A stretch of 57,987 nucleotides of DNA from Intoshia linei. Taxonomy: Eukaryota; Orthonectida; Rhopaluridae. Shown here in pieces: positions 13,342 to 25,303 of this stretch; the first letter of the stretch is position 1; each line of letters opens with the position of its first letter. The stretch is taken from contig LWCA01000082.1 in NCBI GenBank assembly GCA_001642005.1, positions 1 through 57,987 of the forward strand, given 5' to 3'. The position numbers were made by a program, and so were the translations under genes. Under the pieces are notes generated by a model. The model ran no database searches and had not been told where the DNA came from. It saw nothing but the letters and a program-made list of their open reading frames with translations.

Positions 13342-16300
13342 TCATCTCGCGTAGTGAAAAGCATTTGGACGTTTGAACTGTTTCTTTATAATTCCATGAA
13401 ACATTAAAGATAGCTCTAATAATTACCCGTAATCATCACGAATATCCACATTATGTGAAATATATAATATATACATCTATATACAGTATGTACAGTAGCG
13501 ATGTTTTTCTACATGTATATAAAATGATTGTATTTCAATCAAAAAAAGATAATGTGCTCTAAAATTTTGAATAAACTTGAAAAGAAAAAAAAAATTACCA
13601 TTTTCCTATCGTTTTTAATCTACGTCAATTTGAAGTGTCTATATAACCGCTTATGATTAACGTAAATAAAAATGTAATTAAACGGTTATCATGAAAATAT
13701 ATTTTAAACGATTTAATAGTATATATATATGTTGACATCTAAAAACAACACGGACCAGTTTCTAAAACCGGACCACATTTCTTTCATTCATTTGAATTCA
13801 AAAAATTTTCTCATTAATATTATACGACAATATTTTAAAAAAAATTAAAACTGGACAATGTGAAAAATATTTTAAAAGATTCAATTTTAGAATACATCCA
13901 CGAATGCCCCATAAAAAGGTTTTAAAACAACTTGTTGTTTCAAAAAGTGTGAATACAACACATACAACATTTTTCGTGGTTGTATTTTTTATAATTGAAA
14001 ATATTTCATTATTTATTCACGTTAGTTTATGCTGTACTTAATTTCCGTATTATAACTAATTTCAATTTAGTTAACAACATGATATTTCAAGGTAATTTAA
14101 ATAAAAATTTTTGCAAATGATTATTATTACATAATATTAAATTTGGAATGTTTTAGTTTACAATATGGGTAATTTATTATTTTATAATATTGTACATAAT
14201 GAAAGTTTATTCCAGGTTAAAGGATAAAACATTTTAATTTTATTCATTTTCAGTCAATTTTAATTAAAATAATGGTTAATAATATCAAATATAATTATTA
14301 TAACGATTGATTAACATTGTAAATATATTATTTTAGAATCGAAAGGTAATTAATAGAATAATATCAATATTATTAAGTAAATTTAATTTAAATATAAAAT
14401 TTTGTAATTTTTAATGATATTTTAATTAATTAATAATAATAATAAATATATTATATCATTTTAGCACAATTTATCAGTAAGCTAAATTGATTAATTAATT
14501 TTTTGAATAATTAATAAATAAATTTTGTATTCTATAATTTAGATCCGCACTTTTTGACAAGTAAATCATTATTTCTATCATAGTAAATCAATTAATTTAT
14601 TTAGGACTTAATCAATTTAGTAATTTTTTCTTTTATTGATTAGTTCAATATTTCTTAAATATTCATAAATAAATACTTTTTCAATTGCTCGCAATTATCA
14701 TAAATTTAATGTTTTATGCCACTGCGCAATGTACACCACTGGTATGACACCAGTGGCAAAAATTCTATAATATTATTAAAATTCCGCAGATTCGTCATTT
14801 CTCATTAAAATTTTAGCTGTTGATATTTTTTTTCTATTATTCACATATGCCGGCGTATTATATACTAGTCCGTTTGGTGTACAATTTGAGAAGCACTGCA
14901 TTAACAAGTCCAAAACCAAAAACTTTATAAAAAGATAATTTATTAATCTAACTGTATATCAGAGCCATGTCAATGATACGGTTGGACCTTCAGTCGTAAG
15001 CGTAAGTTCAATGTCAAATTCAAAATGTAAATATAATGATTAGGTCAGGTTTCTCAAGAGGATAAAAAGAATTAAGAAAAAATACCCAAAAATGTGGCAA
15101 AGATATATTTATATATAAAACATAGAACAAAATAGAATTGTTATTTTTAGCGCTCTCTTCAACATACCCTGTAGAAACTACTTTTAGTTCAGCTGTAAAT
15201 ATATTCACAAAGAAGAGAAACTGATTAAATATTGTTAATCGAGGATTAAACCAATGATTAAATCTAACCAATTTGAAATCGGATATAAAAAAATTTCGAA
15301 TACTATGTAATTTAGGCTCTTGAAAAAATATCTAATGAATTTTAAATTGTGTTGGTTCAATTGTAATGTTCATCCATGGATACATATATACATTATTTTA
15401 TTGTATAGGGGGCGTTAATCTAAAAATGGTTGAGCACCCTTCTTTAGAGAATGGACGTCAATAGTAATGCAATGTAAACATCGTGTCATAGTCAGTATTT
15501 TAGATTTTAGTAACAAATTCAGGTATAGATGAATCCAATTTTTTTTTTTACCATAATCGGCATAATTTGAACCTGACACCGTACTGTATACAATTTCTCG
15601 AAAATTGTTTAGATTTTAGGTAGATTTTGTATATTGTCTACTAATTGGTGTTTAGTTTAATTTTTAAGATTTTGAACCTGTCAAACGAAATTAAATCGAA
15701 ATCCTGCAATTTTAATACAATCCCATCATTACTTCTAATAAAATAAAATTCAAAGTTTTCTTGTGTCGCCGTTAATAGTTAACCGTTAATAGATTGTTAC
15801 AAAGGAAAGGGACTCATGATGCAATGACAAACATACTTAAGGGTTATTGGCCACATAAACGCGAATTGTCGAAATGTGCGGGCTCTGGTGTTTCTTTGAT
15901 TGAAATGATTATTTTTATTAAACTTTTTTAGAATCTGGTGATTTTATCAACTTTAAACGAATACAATATTTAAAATGTTTATATTTACATTATTTTAGAA
16001 CGCATGTTGGCTTATTCATGTATATTTATTTATAATCAAAATAACCGGAATTTAGCCGAGAAATTATATATTACATCTTTTCGAATAACCAACATTTATT
16101 TCATAGACCCTCAACTACTAAATACTTTAACTGAAAAGGAAAATTGACTTTAGTCAACCCTCATTCTCTTGAGTTCAAATTTAATTTAAGATCTTTGTAA
16201 TTGGTGTGGGATAATGAGTAAAAATAAAAATTATTTTAAATTTTGACCTTGACGGAGTAGTCTGTTAGTACGAGAAATAAAAGTTTACAAACCGAAAATA

Positions 16301-16450
16301 GGTAAATTATGTTTTACCGAATATGTAGTATATATAGTGAATATAGAATTTACTATATCACATCTATACATAATATCACATAGAAGTAGAATAGTGGGAT
16401 ATATCTATTTTATCGAATATTAATGATTAATTCTTTTTGTAGCTAGAATT
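13342..16450. other. Gene-free stretch upstream of the Pro/Met-rich gene
   Basis: Very AT-rich, with no exon chain that I can support. 14.7-14.9 kb has CAGTGGCAAAA and a converging GAGAAGCACTG, a possible but weak hAT remnant. An 83-codon open frame at 15020-15271 (-) has no recognisable content. Upstream exons of the gene at 16451 could lie here, but I could not identify them. Confidence 0.4.
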
Positions 16451-16826
16451 ATGGGAATGGGTGGAAATACAATGGGAGGTAGTCCATATAATAATGCACA
16501 AATGCCAGGTATGATGCCTCAAATGCCAGGTATGATGCCTCAAATGCCAGGTATGATGCCTCAAATGCCAGGTACGATGCCTCAAATACCGGGAATAATA
16601 CCTGAAGGACCAGATATGATCAATCCGAGGATAAAAGCACCAATCAATAAAGCATCATCTGCAGATTTGCCCAGCCCGGAAGTCGTAGCTGCAGTAGAAA
16701 ACAATAAGGACACGAAAGGTAAATTTGAAATAAAAATAAACTAAAAATAAACTAAAAATAACGCAGAATAAAGAAAAAACGAATAAAGAATTTCTTAATT
16801 TATTAGCTGAAAAATATATTAATTAA
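16451..16826 (+). CDS. Pro/Met-rich protein, two exons visible
   Basis: Exon one (16451-16718) codes for a low-complexity stretch MGMGGNTMGG followed by a run of MPGMMPQ heptads, then a charged segment. A 55-nt intron (16719-16773, GTAAAT to AAAG) restores frame to an exon ending at 16826 with a helix-like tail (KTNKEFLNLLAEKYIN). That gives 106 residues from the ATG at 16451. The frame is also open just upstream of this ATG, to a good acceptor (TTTTTGTAG) at 16441, so the exon may be internal and the true start further left. I do not recognise the family. The Met/Pro-rich composition recalls disordered regions of RNA-binding or trafficking proteins, but that is only an analogy. The stop lies 10 bp from the LC8 stop on the other strand. 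Confidence 0.6.
16502..16606 (+). repeat. In-frame 21-bp coding minisatellite
   Basis: Five tandem 21-bp units code for MPGMMPQ. The first three are identical, the fourth differs by one base (Met to Thr) and the fifth is divergent. The near-identity of units at DNA level suggests recent copying and probably length polymorphism. Confidence 0.9.
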
Positions 16827-16836
16827 ATGTTAACAT

Positions 16837-17106
16837 TTATCCAGATTTGAACAAAAGAATTGCAACTTGGCCAAGATAAAAATAAATGAAATTTTTTGCT
16901 TCGTGAGTACAATAACTTCCAAAATTTCTTCCAACAACGCAATGCCATGTAGGATTGTATTTTTTGTCAAATTCTCGTTTAATATAAGTTGCGATATCTT
17001 TTTCAACGTTAAATTTTTCTAAGGCAGTTGTAGCTACTTCAACCACTTCTTGTTGCATATCCTCTGGCATATCCACATTTTTAAAAATTACATGTCTTTC
17101 AGCCAT
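16837..17106 (-). CDS. DYNLL: Dynein light chain LC8-type
   Basis: An intact single-exon gene of 89 residues, the usual length of LC8. LC8 is a homodimeric hub that binds short linear motifs in many partners and is part of cytoplasmic (and axonemal) dynein. The protein shows the family's conserved core: [12 protein letters not shown] at the N-terminus, [20 protein letters not shown], then [17 protein letters not shown], and the strand [17 protein letters not shown] at the C-terminus. The start is the only ATG giving the standard length. The absence of introns, while neighbours are split, could reflect retroposition or intron loss. Its stop faces the stop of the Pro/Met-rich gene 10 bp away. 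Identification is very secure from the sequence alone. Confidence 0.97.
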   Translation of the reverse strand: MAERHVIFKNVDMPEDMQQEVVEVATTALEKFNVEKDIATYIKREFDKKYNPTWHCVVGRNFGSYCTHEAKNFIYFYLGQVAILLFKSG

Positions 17107-18010
17107 ACTAAATTAACATATAAACGGTAAATAATTAATTTACTTAATTTTTTAAATTGTTGAAATGATTTTAGTTAATTTACGTTACAGACAATATTAA
17201 ACGTGCTATGGTTATAAATAAATACTACTGATATTTTTATAGCAACGCAGTATCCAACTCTCCATTCCACCGAGACCATTGTTACACAATTGTTGTTAAA
17301 AACAAAAATTTCATAATTTTACCTATACTATAGCGTTGTTTAAAATTGATGTTTGTATTTTTAAGCCAAATTTGTTTATGTAGTGAGAAGTATATGGCAA
17401 CGATTAATTAAAATAATCGTGTTTCTTATGATTAAATTTAAATTTAAAGTTAAGATTAAAATTCACATTTTGACAGTCAAAACGTTTGATTCGTTATTTT
17501 TAATAATTTCGTTTGAATGTTACATTATTTTTTTGTTCCTAGATCAGTGCATTGCATGGACACAACTTATTAAAATATACAAAAATTTAAGTTTTTGTAA
17601 AACAAATTTAGAAAAATACGGAAATAAAATTAAATTTAACCATTTTTTGTTAATTACTTAATTGATAAGCATATTATCGATAACGTGTTTATTTCGACAT
17701 GGTAATTTCTATTGAAAAATATACATTATCTACCTGGGTACTTTTTGAAAAATCGCAAGATTTAAAATAAATGTGATACCCTACTGTGCATTGCAAATTT
17801 TTTTTGAAAAATTTGAGCTAATCACTTCATTTATGGGATGAAGCATTTTGTGTTTTAGATTAGATTCCATGACAGAATGAAATTTTTGAATACAGTGTGC
17901 AATGAATAATTAGCAAAACTTAAAAATATCTTAGCACAGGTTGACAATCATTGATATTTCCCTCAGTATGGTGGGACACAAAAAGTGTACATCAAAAATA
18001 CTCCCTACCT
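17107..18010. other. Gene-free stretch beside LC8
   Basis: This holds the presumed LC8 promoter on its left side. Open frames at 17383 (+) and nearby have no protein-like composition. I see no further gene. Confidence 0.5.
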
Positions 18011-18236
18011 CAGTGTTTCTCAACCTTTTTTCGATTGGGCACACTAGCAAATACCAGAATAGTAAACATTTTATAATTTTTAAGTGCTTACTGAAAACAT
18101 TTACTGTAGTTATAAAGTCTTGCAAGGAAAGGTGTAAATTTAACAAAAAAGTATCTTCGGTACCAAAAAAAATCTGAATGACTTCTGTGAAATGGTATAT
18201 AATTTTTCGATGAGGCGTACCAGTTGGAAAACACTA
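18011..18236. mobile_element. hAT-type MITE with 8-bp target duplication
   Basis: Left end CAGTGTTTCTCAACC; right end in reverse complement TAGTGTTTTCCAACTGG. The flanking octamers ccctacct (18003-18010) and ccctatct (18237-18244) match at 7 of 8. The element is 226 bp with no transposase. Three overlapping short open frames here are artefacts of it. Confidence 0.85.
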
Positions 18237-18244
18237 CCCTATCT

Positions 18245-19764
18245 CCTAATGCAGCGTTCGGCAAACTTATTTCTAACGCGGGCCACATTGATCATGTCAC
18301 GAGCCGCACAAATTTCGTGAATACACATGAAACAATTTAAATTGATGAAATTCTATTTTGGCTTGTAAATATTAAAGTGTCAAAATTCCATTTGAATAAT
18401 TAACAATTTTTATTTTTAGAGTGCATTTTAATTATTAATTGTGTTTATTATTAAGTTTCAAAATTGTACGTATTTATAATTATATTTATGCAAACAATAA
18501 AAGAAAATTTGATCAAATTTGAACAAAAATTAGCCTATTATTGATAAATAATACTTTTAATCTATTTCGTAAATTGCTAAAATTTTGGAAAAATATTTAA
18601 TTTACATTTAATTTTTGATATTATCAATCAAAAAAATTAATTTTCGTATCATTTTTCTTAGTTTAATTCAATTAAAAATAATCAATTTTTTTATTCAATA
18701 ATGGTTGAGGCAGGAACATTTAATCTAATGTGTAAAAGCTGAAATATTCTTCTTTACAAAAATATATTTTATTGACCAAACAGAATGTTGATACAGTGTC
18801 ATATTTGAAAAAACATTATGCAATAGTAATATCTAATGGAATACCAAAGATATTTTATGACATAGCATAAAATTTGTACTCCACATTAGCTTAATATAGT
18901 TCGGCAAACTTTTTGTTTTCGGGTAACATCGCGGTATGGAAATGCAAAAATTTGAAAATGTTCATTGTGCTCTCAATGTCACCTTAACTCTTAAAAAATC
19001 CTAGGGTATCGCCTCTAAAGTTTTTATCAATGTATCTTCTAACAGAGTTTTAAATCCTTTTTTAATATTTTTTTCTATATTTTGTATTATAATACATAAT
19101 TATGCAACCCAATCTTTCCCGTACATAGAGTACTTTTGCATTTCTCAAAAAGGTGCCAAAATTTTCATCCTGACCCTCAGGTGGATCATTGAAAGAGTGT
19201 AGTTTTCTGTTATAGTGTGCATGTTTTGATTTATCTTACAAAGTATATCATACATGTATAATGAATTGTAATTCATTAATAATACTTAATCATAATAATT
19301 CATAATTACACATTTCATTACATTTATTTTTTTCCGATTCCAAGTCATTCGTCAACCAATCGTCCAAGACTAAATAATTATTTGATACTGTGATCTTATG
19401 CATAATATATCATATGTATATCAAATTCAATAATTTCCATCTATTATGATATCTGATCATTCATCAGTAATCACCAACCTTTGATTAGAGATTGAAACCA
19501 AATCGCTTTGACTTGTTTGATTAGGATCCCCGATACAATCTACTGAAATTATGGTTCCAAATAAATTAATTATCGGTAAAAGATTTGCGAACCACTGATG
19601 AATTATGATCGATTTTACAATATTCATGATAATGGATATGTAATAAACTATAATTTATATTAACATTTAATGACATATATAACAATTATCGATAAAAAGT
19701 GAAATAATTTAATGAAAGTAAATATTAGATCACAGCTTGTATATAATATATATGGCATGAGATT
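18245..19764. other. Transposon debris and AT-rich DNA
   Basis: At about 18251 a second hAT-like end starts (CAGCGTTCGGCAAACTT with GCGGGCCACATTG); a similar TTCGGCAAACTTTT motif appears at about 18901. I could not pair ends or target duplications. No exon seen. Confidence 0.4.
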
Positions 19765-21378
19765 TTAAAATTGGGTATCGATGTTAAATTTATTATTAGA
19801 ACATTTATCCTTACATTCATCATCGTTGCATATTTCAACATGAGCCCATGGATCTAATTTACGTTGATCAAATGAAGACAAACTGAGTAATTTATTCATC
19901 AATTGTCCAGTACTATGAATACCATCATTAATAACATTAGCAACATCACTAATACTATTTCTAACACTATTGATCAAAGGTTTTTTGACATTATTTACAA
20001 TATTTTTGCAAAATTGTCCAAAAATATGAAATTTAGATTCATCAGATTCCTTTACCACTTCAAGTCGTTTAACGTTAGAATAATTTTTACCAAAACCAGA
20101 CTTTTGATATCCAATAAGTGATTCTTTAAAAAAGGTATTCTGAGTCTCTTCAACCCACTGTGTAAACTTCCTGTAAATGTTTCGATTAAATTTCCTCTCA
20201 TCGTGAATTACCGATATAGACATTTCAAAATATTGCTTAAAAATTTCAGTAAATTTGTTAGTTATTTTATCAAACATGGATAACCGGAAAAAAAATTCAT
20301 CGTTATCAGTTTCCAGCGATTCGTTTGTTAGTTTCTTTTCAACATTAAGTAAAATCTGGTGATATAAACTACTCAACGGTTCAACCCTACCAGTTTCGGG
20401 CTCAGAAATAATATTTTCAACACTTGCCAACTTTGAAAAAGAATTTGGCAATGATTTGGGATGTCTAGATTCTTCTAGAGCGGATTTTAAATAATTATTT
20501 TCCATAGTTAGCTTTTTAATGTTCATTTTAAAATTATTGGATTCAATGACTGCAGATTGAAACAATATACTCAATTTAGCTATTCGTTCAGTAGCCTTTT
20601 TCATTTCTTTTTTATGAATTGCCATATTTATAGCATTCAAATCATCCAAGTAAATTCGAGAAATTGAATTGGAAGAATTGTCAAAAAAACTCCAGAATAT
20701 ACTGAAAGTTAAGAAAAAAGCCAATAGAGACAAACAATAAATTGGAGCTTTAGGAATTTTGGTTAAATTAATTTTCCCATCAGATTTAAAATTATTTATC
20801 ACTTTTCCTAATAACGATTTTACAGTGTTGAAACGACGTACAACCACATTATTGTCTTGTATGAGTTTATCAAAACGTTTTGTTATTAGAGACACTTCAG
20901 TGCAAAATTTTTCACCCTTTTTTAATTCATTGAATATACTTGAATCTACAAATTCATATTCGTCTTCAGTACTTCTCACACTATTGTGGTCCAAATTTTC
21001 GAAATTTGAAAGTTCCGTAATTTTACTGCACTTTTTCATAAACACTACATTGCTATTTGGCAAATTAAAATCAAAAGTTCCAAAATCGTTTCTTAAAATG
21101 TTTATGCAACTGTTTACCATTCTTGGGTCATTGTTTAAATTGTTCATCATGTCAAAACTATCAAGTTCTACTACTCTGTTGAATTTTTTTATATGCATAT
21201 ATTTTTGCATATTTAGTAATTGAGAAACTCGGGATTTATGCTTTTCATCTATAATTAATATTAATAGTACACTTTTATTTACTTACCTTTTATATTAAAC
21301 ACATTTTTACGGTTTTGTGAGGTTAAGTCTTCTTCAGAATCTTTCCATTCGATCAAATCACTATTCAGCGATTCACTA
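19765..21378 (-). CDS. Single-pass membrane protein, CCPG1-like (candidate ER-phagy receptor)
   Basis: Two exons are clear: 21378-21287 and 21248-19765, joined across a 38-nt intron (21286-21249) that keeps frame. The open frame covers about 525 residues; the Met at 21210 is probably internal. The N-terminal part is acidic and polar (SLNSDLIEWKDSEEDL; EDEYEFVDSS, which fits an LC3-interacting motif of the Y-x-x-V type). One hydrophobic segment (APIYCLSLLAFFLTFSIFWSFF) follows, about 155-176 residues after Met21210. Then comes a long charged coiled-coil-like region (LDDLNAINMAIHKKEMKKATE, MNIKKLTMENNYLKSALEE) and a C-terminus with four cysteines near CNDDECKDKC. This order, a cytosolic acidic tail with interaction motifs, one membrane span and a coiled luminal part, resembles vertebrate CCPG1/PBXIP1. 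The resemblance is architectural. Another ER or nuclear-envelope coiled-coil protein is possible. Confidence 0.55.
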
Positions 21379-23645
21379 CTAGATTTACAATATTAATTAA
21401 TTTTAAAACCCTACTAAACGCGTATCTAACTAACTCAGGTACACATGAAAGAATACATATTTTAAATGGCATTGATTATAATGATCCATACGCGTGATAT
21501 GTCGTCAATATAATTTCAAATATATTTTGTCAATGTTTACCAAGTTAGTGGGTTACACCCGACATAGACCACCGGGTTACCATCGCCTTAAGAATTGAAC
21601 CACCAAGCTCGAGGCCACCGAAAATCAAACTAGGCCCTTTAAAATAATTTTATATTCGATACGCAGAGTTAAATAGCCTCTATCCATTATGGTCTCGGTA
21701 CGGTAGGTTCGGAATTGGTTGTCGTAGTATAATATATTCAATATAAAAAAAAATAATTAATTTTTAAGATTTTTTGAAATAGTTATTTGCATCATTTTCG
21801 CTATACATGTTCAAAATATATACATAAACATACACAAATACATACATGTATTGTATATTAAACAAATTTTAATAACTTTACATTTTTTAATATTTATTTC
21901 TAAGCATATATTTTGGGGATTTTTTGTAAAATAACATAAAGTAATACTAACTAAAGATGTCATAATTTTTCGTTAAATAAGGATAGTATTAATATTGGCT
22001 ACATTAAAAACTGGCTACAATTTAAAAGTAGACATACAATTAAACTTGTGCAAACTTTAACCCAGATTTCATTTGATTGTTATTAACAAAACCCATCAAA
22101 TAAATAATAATATATCAGAATGAAAAGAATGTGTAATATCGATCATCAACCTTGGAACAATTCCAAATATTTATTTTAAAATTACAATGTAAATGCGTAC
22201 TGTTATTAGTTAGTATATGTTTAGTTAAAAATATTAATGCAATTTATCAAATAATTCGACAAGCTGTTTGTCGCAAACAAAAAAATTTTAAAAATTTGTG
22301 GTACAGATGTTTCAAACACCAATACTTAAAAAATAAACAACAAGCAAAACCACACATCCATACTTATAAGATTATTACAATAAACTACGATTATTATGAA
22401 TCATTTACGAATAGAAATTATGATGATGTTTCTGTAAAGAAATAAAAAAACTAATCTATTGGAAATAATATTCGAAAATTTACAATAATATTTGCTAATC
22501 ATGGTTATACATCAAAAAACAAATATAAAATAAAACAAATTATAAAATATTCAAACTAATAAAAAATATAATTCATCTGTCATCTGTAATAGAATATATT
22601 TCCTGTTTTGAAATCCAAACAGATAAAAATATTGGAAAATTAAAATAAAGTAAATTAAAATTAAATTTGAAAATCGATAGATACAAAATTATCACAGGAA
22701 ATGATAAATAAAAACTTAAATTTAAATTAAAATGATAATAAAAAAATATTTTACTAAAATGTAAAATATGTACATCATTATGCAGCTAATTAAATCGGGG
22801 TCATTATCTATTTACATTTCTCATTGTTTTCTTTATAGTTAAAAAAGTCTAAATTGAATGGTTCTAATGGTAATTTTTGTATAAGTGGGTGGATGTAAGA
22901 GTATATCAAATGTAGTGATGAAACTATGAGAATCTGCAGTATGTATCAAAATTTACTCAAAACGTAAATGCAAAGAAATTCAATATGGTAAGGTGATGTA
23001 AAAATAATAAAATTATATAATTAGTTGAAAAAAATCGTATAGGGTGCAATGATCATTAATTTAAATTTACTTCACATCTTTAAGTAATTATAGTAGGTGT
23101 TCTACACGCCAAATTAATATATCAAGTCAATATTTACAAATTTGTTAAATTTCAAAAATTGCTTAAATTCTATGTGTTCAACTGTAAACTTAGATACTAC
23201 CTGTAGACCAAAATTTTTTTGTTTTCCATTATTATAAATATACCACAAACCAACGAATTAAGGTAACCTAGGTATAAACCGTTAAATCTTAAATACTAAC
23301 AAAGTCCGCAACCCTAAAGGTCCGGCCATCGAAATGTGGTCCCAAAATTTCGTGATACAGTATTTAAACATGTAAAAATATGCTCAAGTCCCTAGATACC
23401 ATACACCTTTGGAAACGCAGCACCCTATTATACAATAAAATAAACATAAAACTTAAAAAAAACGAAAATAATACCTAACAAAATTTTCATAGCATTTCTT
23501 TTGTACAAGATAATTATTGTTAGTATTGGCAAAACCTAAAAAAATTAAAAAATATAAAATCACTTAAAAAGACCATTATTAGGAAAATGTTGTGTCTAAA
23601 ATAATGTAATTTAAAAATTAAAACAAAAATTTTAAAATAAAAAAC
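21379..23645. other. Intronic or intergenic stretch with a GC-richer repeat
   Basis: No exon could be supported. The block at about 21555-21720 is clearly less AT-rich than its surroundings and on the minus strand contains GGTTCAATTC, close to a tRNA B box. I found no matching A box or cloverleaf, so it may be a repeat fragment. The 22152-22445 open frame starts with TTG and lacks splice context. Confidence 0.4.
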
Positions 23646-23693
23646 CTCAACATCACTTAGATATTCCCATCCATCATCTTCCGAATTGCTCAT
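23646..23693 (-). CDS. Possible first exon of the CCPG1-like gene
   Basis: On the minus strand ATG at 23693 opens MSNSEDDGWEYLSDVE and runs into GAG|GTTTTT at 23645. W-E-Y-L flanked by acidic residues is a good LC3-interacting (LIR) motif, and CCPG1 carries an LIR near its N-terminus. It lies 2.3 kb upstream of the next exon of the 19.8-21.4 kb gene. The exon phases do not fit directly: this exon ends in phase 0, while the next needs two leading bases. At least one undetected exon would have to lie between, or the exon belongs elsewhere. Confidence 0.35.
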
Positions 23694-25303
23694 TCTATAC
23701 AGTGAATATAAATGAAAATTATTAAGGTTGTTTACTTTTAAATTGTATTTTGTAATAGTAACTGAAAACTCAATAAATACTAAATTTAAATTTACAATTT
23801 TATGTGAAATTGAAAGTTGCTTAAAAGTCGCCAATCATTACAATTGAAACTTTTTGACAAAATTTATAGTAATTTGAAGGGAACATGGAAAATACGTATT
23901 ACCTTTAACAAAGTTATAACGCGAGTTGAATTACAGAAAATGTTTAAATGTGTTCCAAATATCTCAATATAAGAGTGTATCAGATATATAGGTCAATATT
24001 ACATATTCCATAGTGAATATATTGCGTATATATCTAAACTCATTTTTGTATTCAATTTTAATTAAATTTAGATTAGTTCTCATTTTCTTTTTATTGCATT
24101 ATATTGATCTATTCATTATATTTATGACATAAACATAGATACAACTTTCATTTATTTCATTTTGTTCCTGTTGTATTAATGTTTAACATGTATTAACATT
24201 ATTTCTGTAAGCTATTAGTCAATTTATAAATATTTTAAATTGCTTATTTTTTGTCATGTTTATTTAAAGTTAGTGTATTATTAACACCAAAACCAAAAAA
24301 TTTTGAAAAAATAAATTTTTAAGTGTGCCGCGAAGCAATATTTTGAGAAACACTATATAATACATAATGTATATATTTTATATTCTAAATCAATTGTGAA
24401 GACATTTTGAATATATAAGATTTGCGAGTTTTTCGTATTTTTGACTCATTCTCTATTTTTCGCCGGATTTTTTTTAGCTTAATGTATTCGAAATGTAAAA
24501 TTATATCTATATTGTCATTAATGTGACAATAAAAGCAAGAAATAAACCAAAATTGAACGTCTACTTTGACTCTAAATTTATACTACTTAGCGACCTCAAG
24601 AAATTATATGAGGAATCACATTCTGAGAATCTAATATCGTTTGGTCAGACATTTTTTTAAAAGTGGTCAAACCCTATTATATGAGTTTGAGGTTGTATAA
24701 ATCGAAAGAGAACTTGCCGAAAGTGTCTCTTTTGATGTAGTTGTTGAATAATTTAGTAGAATGAAAACTAGAAAGAAAAATAAATTATTATAGATAAATA
24801 CATTTATGAAAGAGATATACAATATAAAACTTCAAATTTAAATACATTACATGTTATCTTTAATTATATTAGAGTTTAGCCACCTAATAATTATTTCCCC
24901 CCTGGCTGAAAATTCTAGATCCGCCACTGGTATGATATCTTCAAGGGATGAAATATTGTGTACATAAGGAACAATATCGTTAAAATCCAATAACATTACC
25001 GACCGGTCGATCCAACTTAAATAAATTTGAAAATACAATACATGTATTCACTTATACATGCTAAAAAAAGGTCAAATATATAATGTAATATTATGAACAA
25101 ACAACCAATTATAATTATGTTTTGTTCATACTGAAATACAAATGTACAAATGAAAAAAATAGTCATAAATCAAAAACTGCTTTAAATTTTTAACAATCGC
25201 AATTAATTATTATAATACCTAGACATTAGTATCTACACCAATTCTATAGAAACTAAATCAATATATTTATCTGACGTGTTTGTAAAATTTATTTTAAAGT
25301 AAA
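23694..25303. other. Gene-free stretch with transposon fragments
   Basis: At 24320-24357 a right-hand hAT end is visible (GTGCCGCGAAGCAATATTTTGAGAAACACT). At 24880-24930 there is TTTCCCCCCTGGCTGAAAATTCTAGATCCGCCACTG, in reverse an AGTGGCGGATCTAG-type element end; a related TAGCGGATCTAGGTGG occurs at 49006. A 53-codon open frame at about 24498-24659 (+), including LNVYFDSKFILLSDLKKLY, looks protein-like, but I could not place it or find splice partners. Confidence 0.4.

Noticed and set aside
14751-14898. Possible hAT element (CAGTGGCAAAA ... GAGAAGCACTG)
   Set aside because: Beyond CAGTG the two ends do not match and no 8-bp duplication flanks them.
17931-18288. Three overlapping open frames on both strands
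   Set aside because: They lie across the hAT MITE at 18011-18236 and are explained by it.
20759-21223. 154-codon plus-strand frame
   Set aside because: Antisense shadow of the long exon of the CCPG1-like gene.
21555-21720. Possible tRNA gene or tRNA-derived SINE (GGTTCAATTC box on the minus strand)
   Set aside because: No A box, acceptor stem or cloverleaf could be formed; kept only as a GC-richer repeat candidate.
22152-22445. 97-codon frame starting at TTG
   Set aside because: No ATG, no plausible acceptor, no recognisable motif; Lys/Asn/Ile-rich noise.
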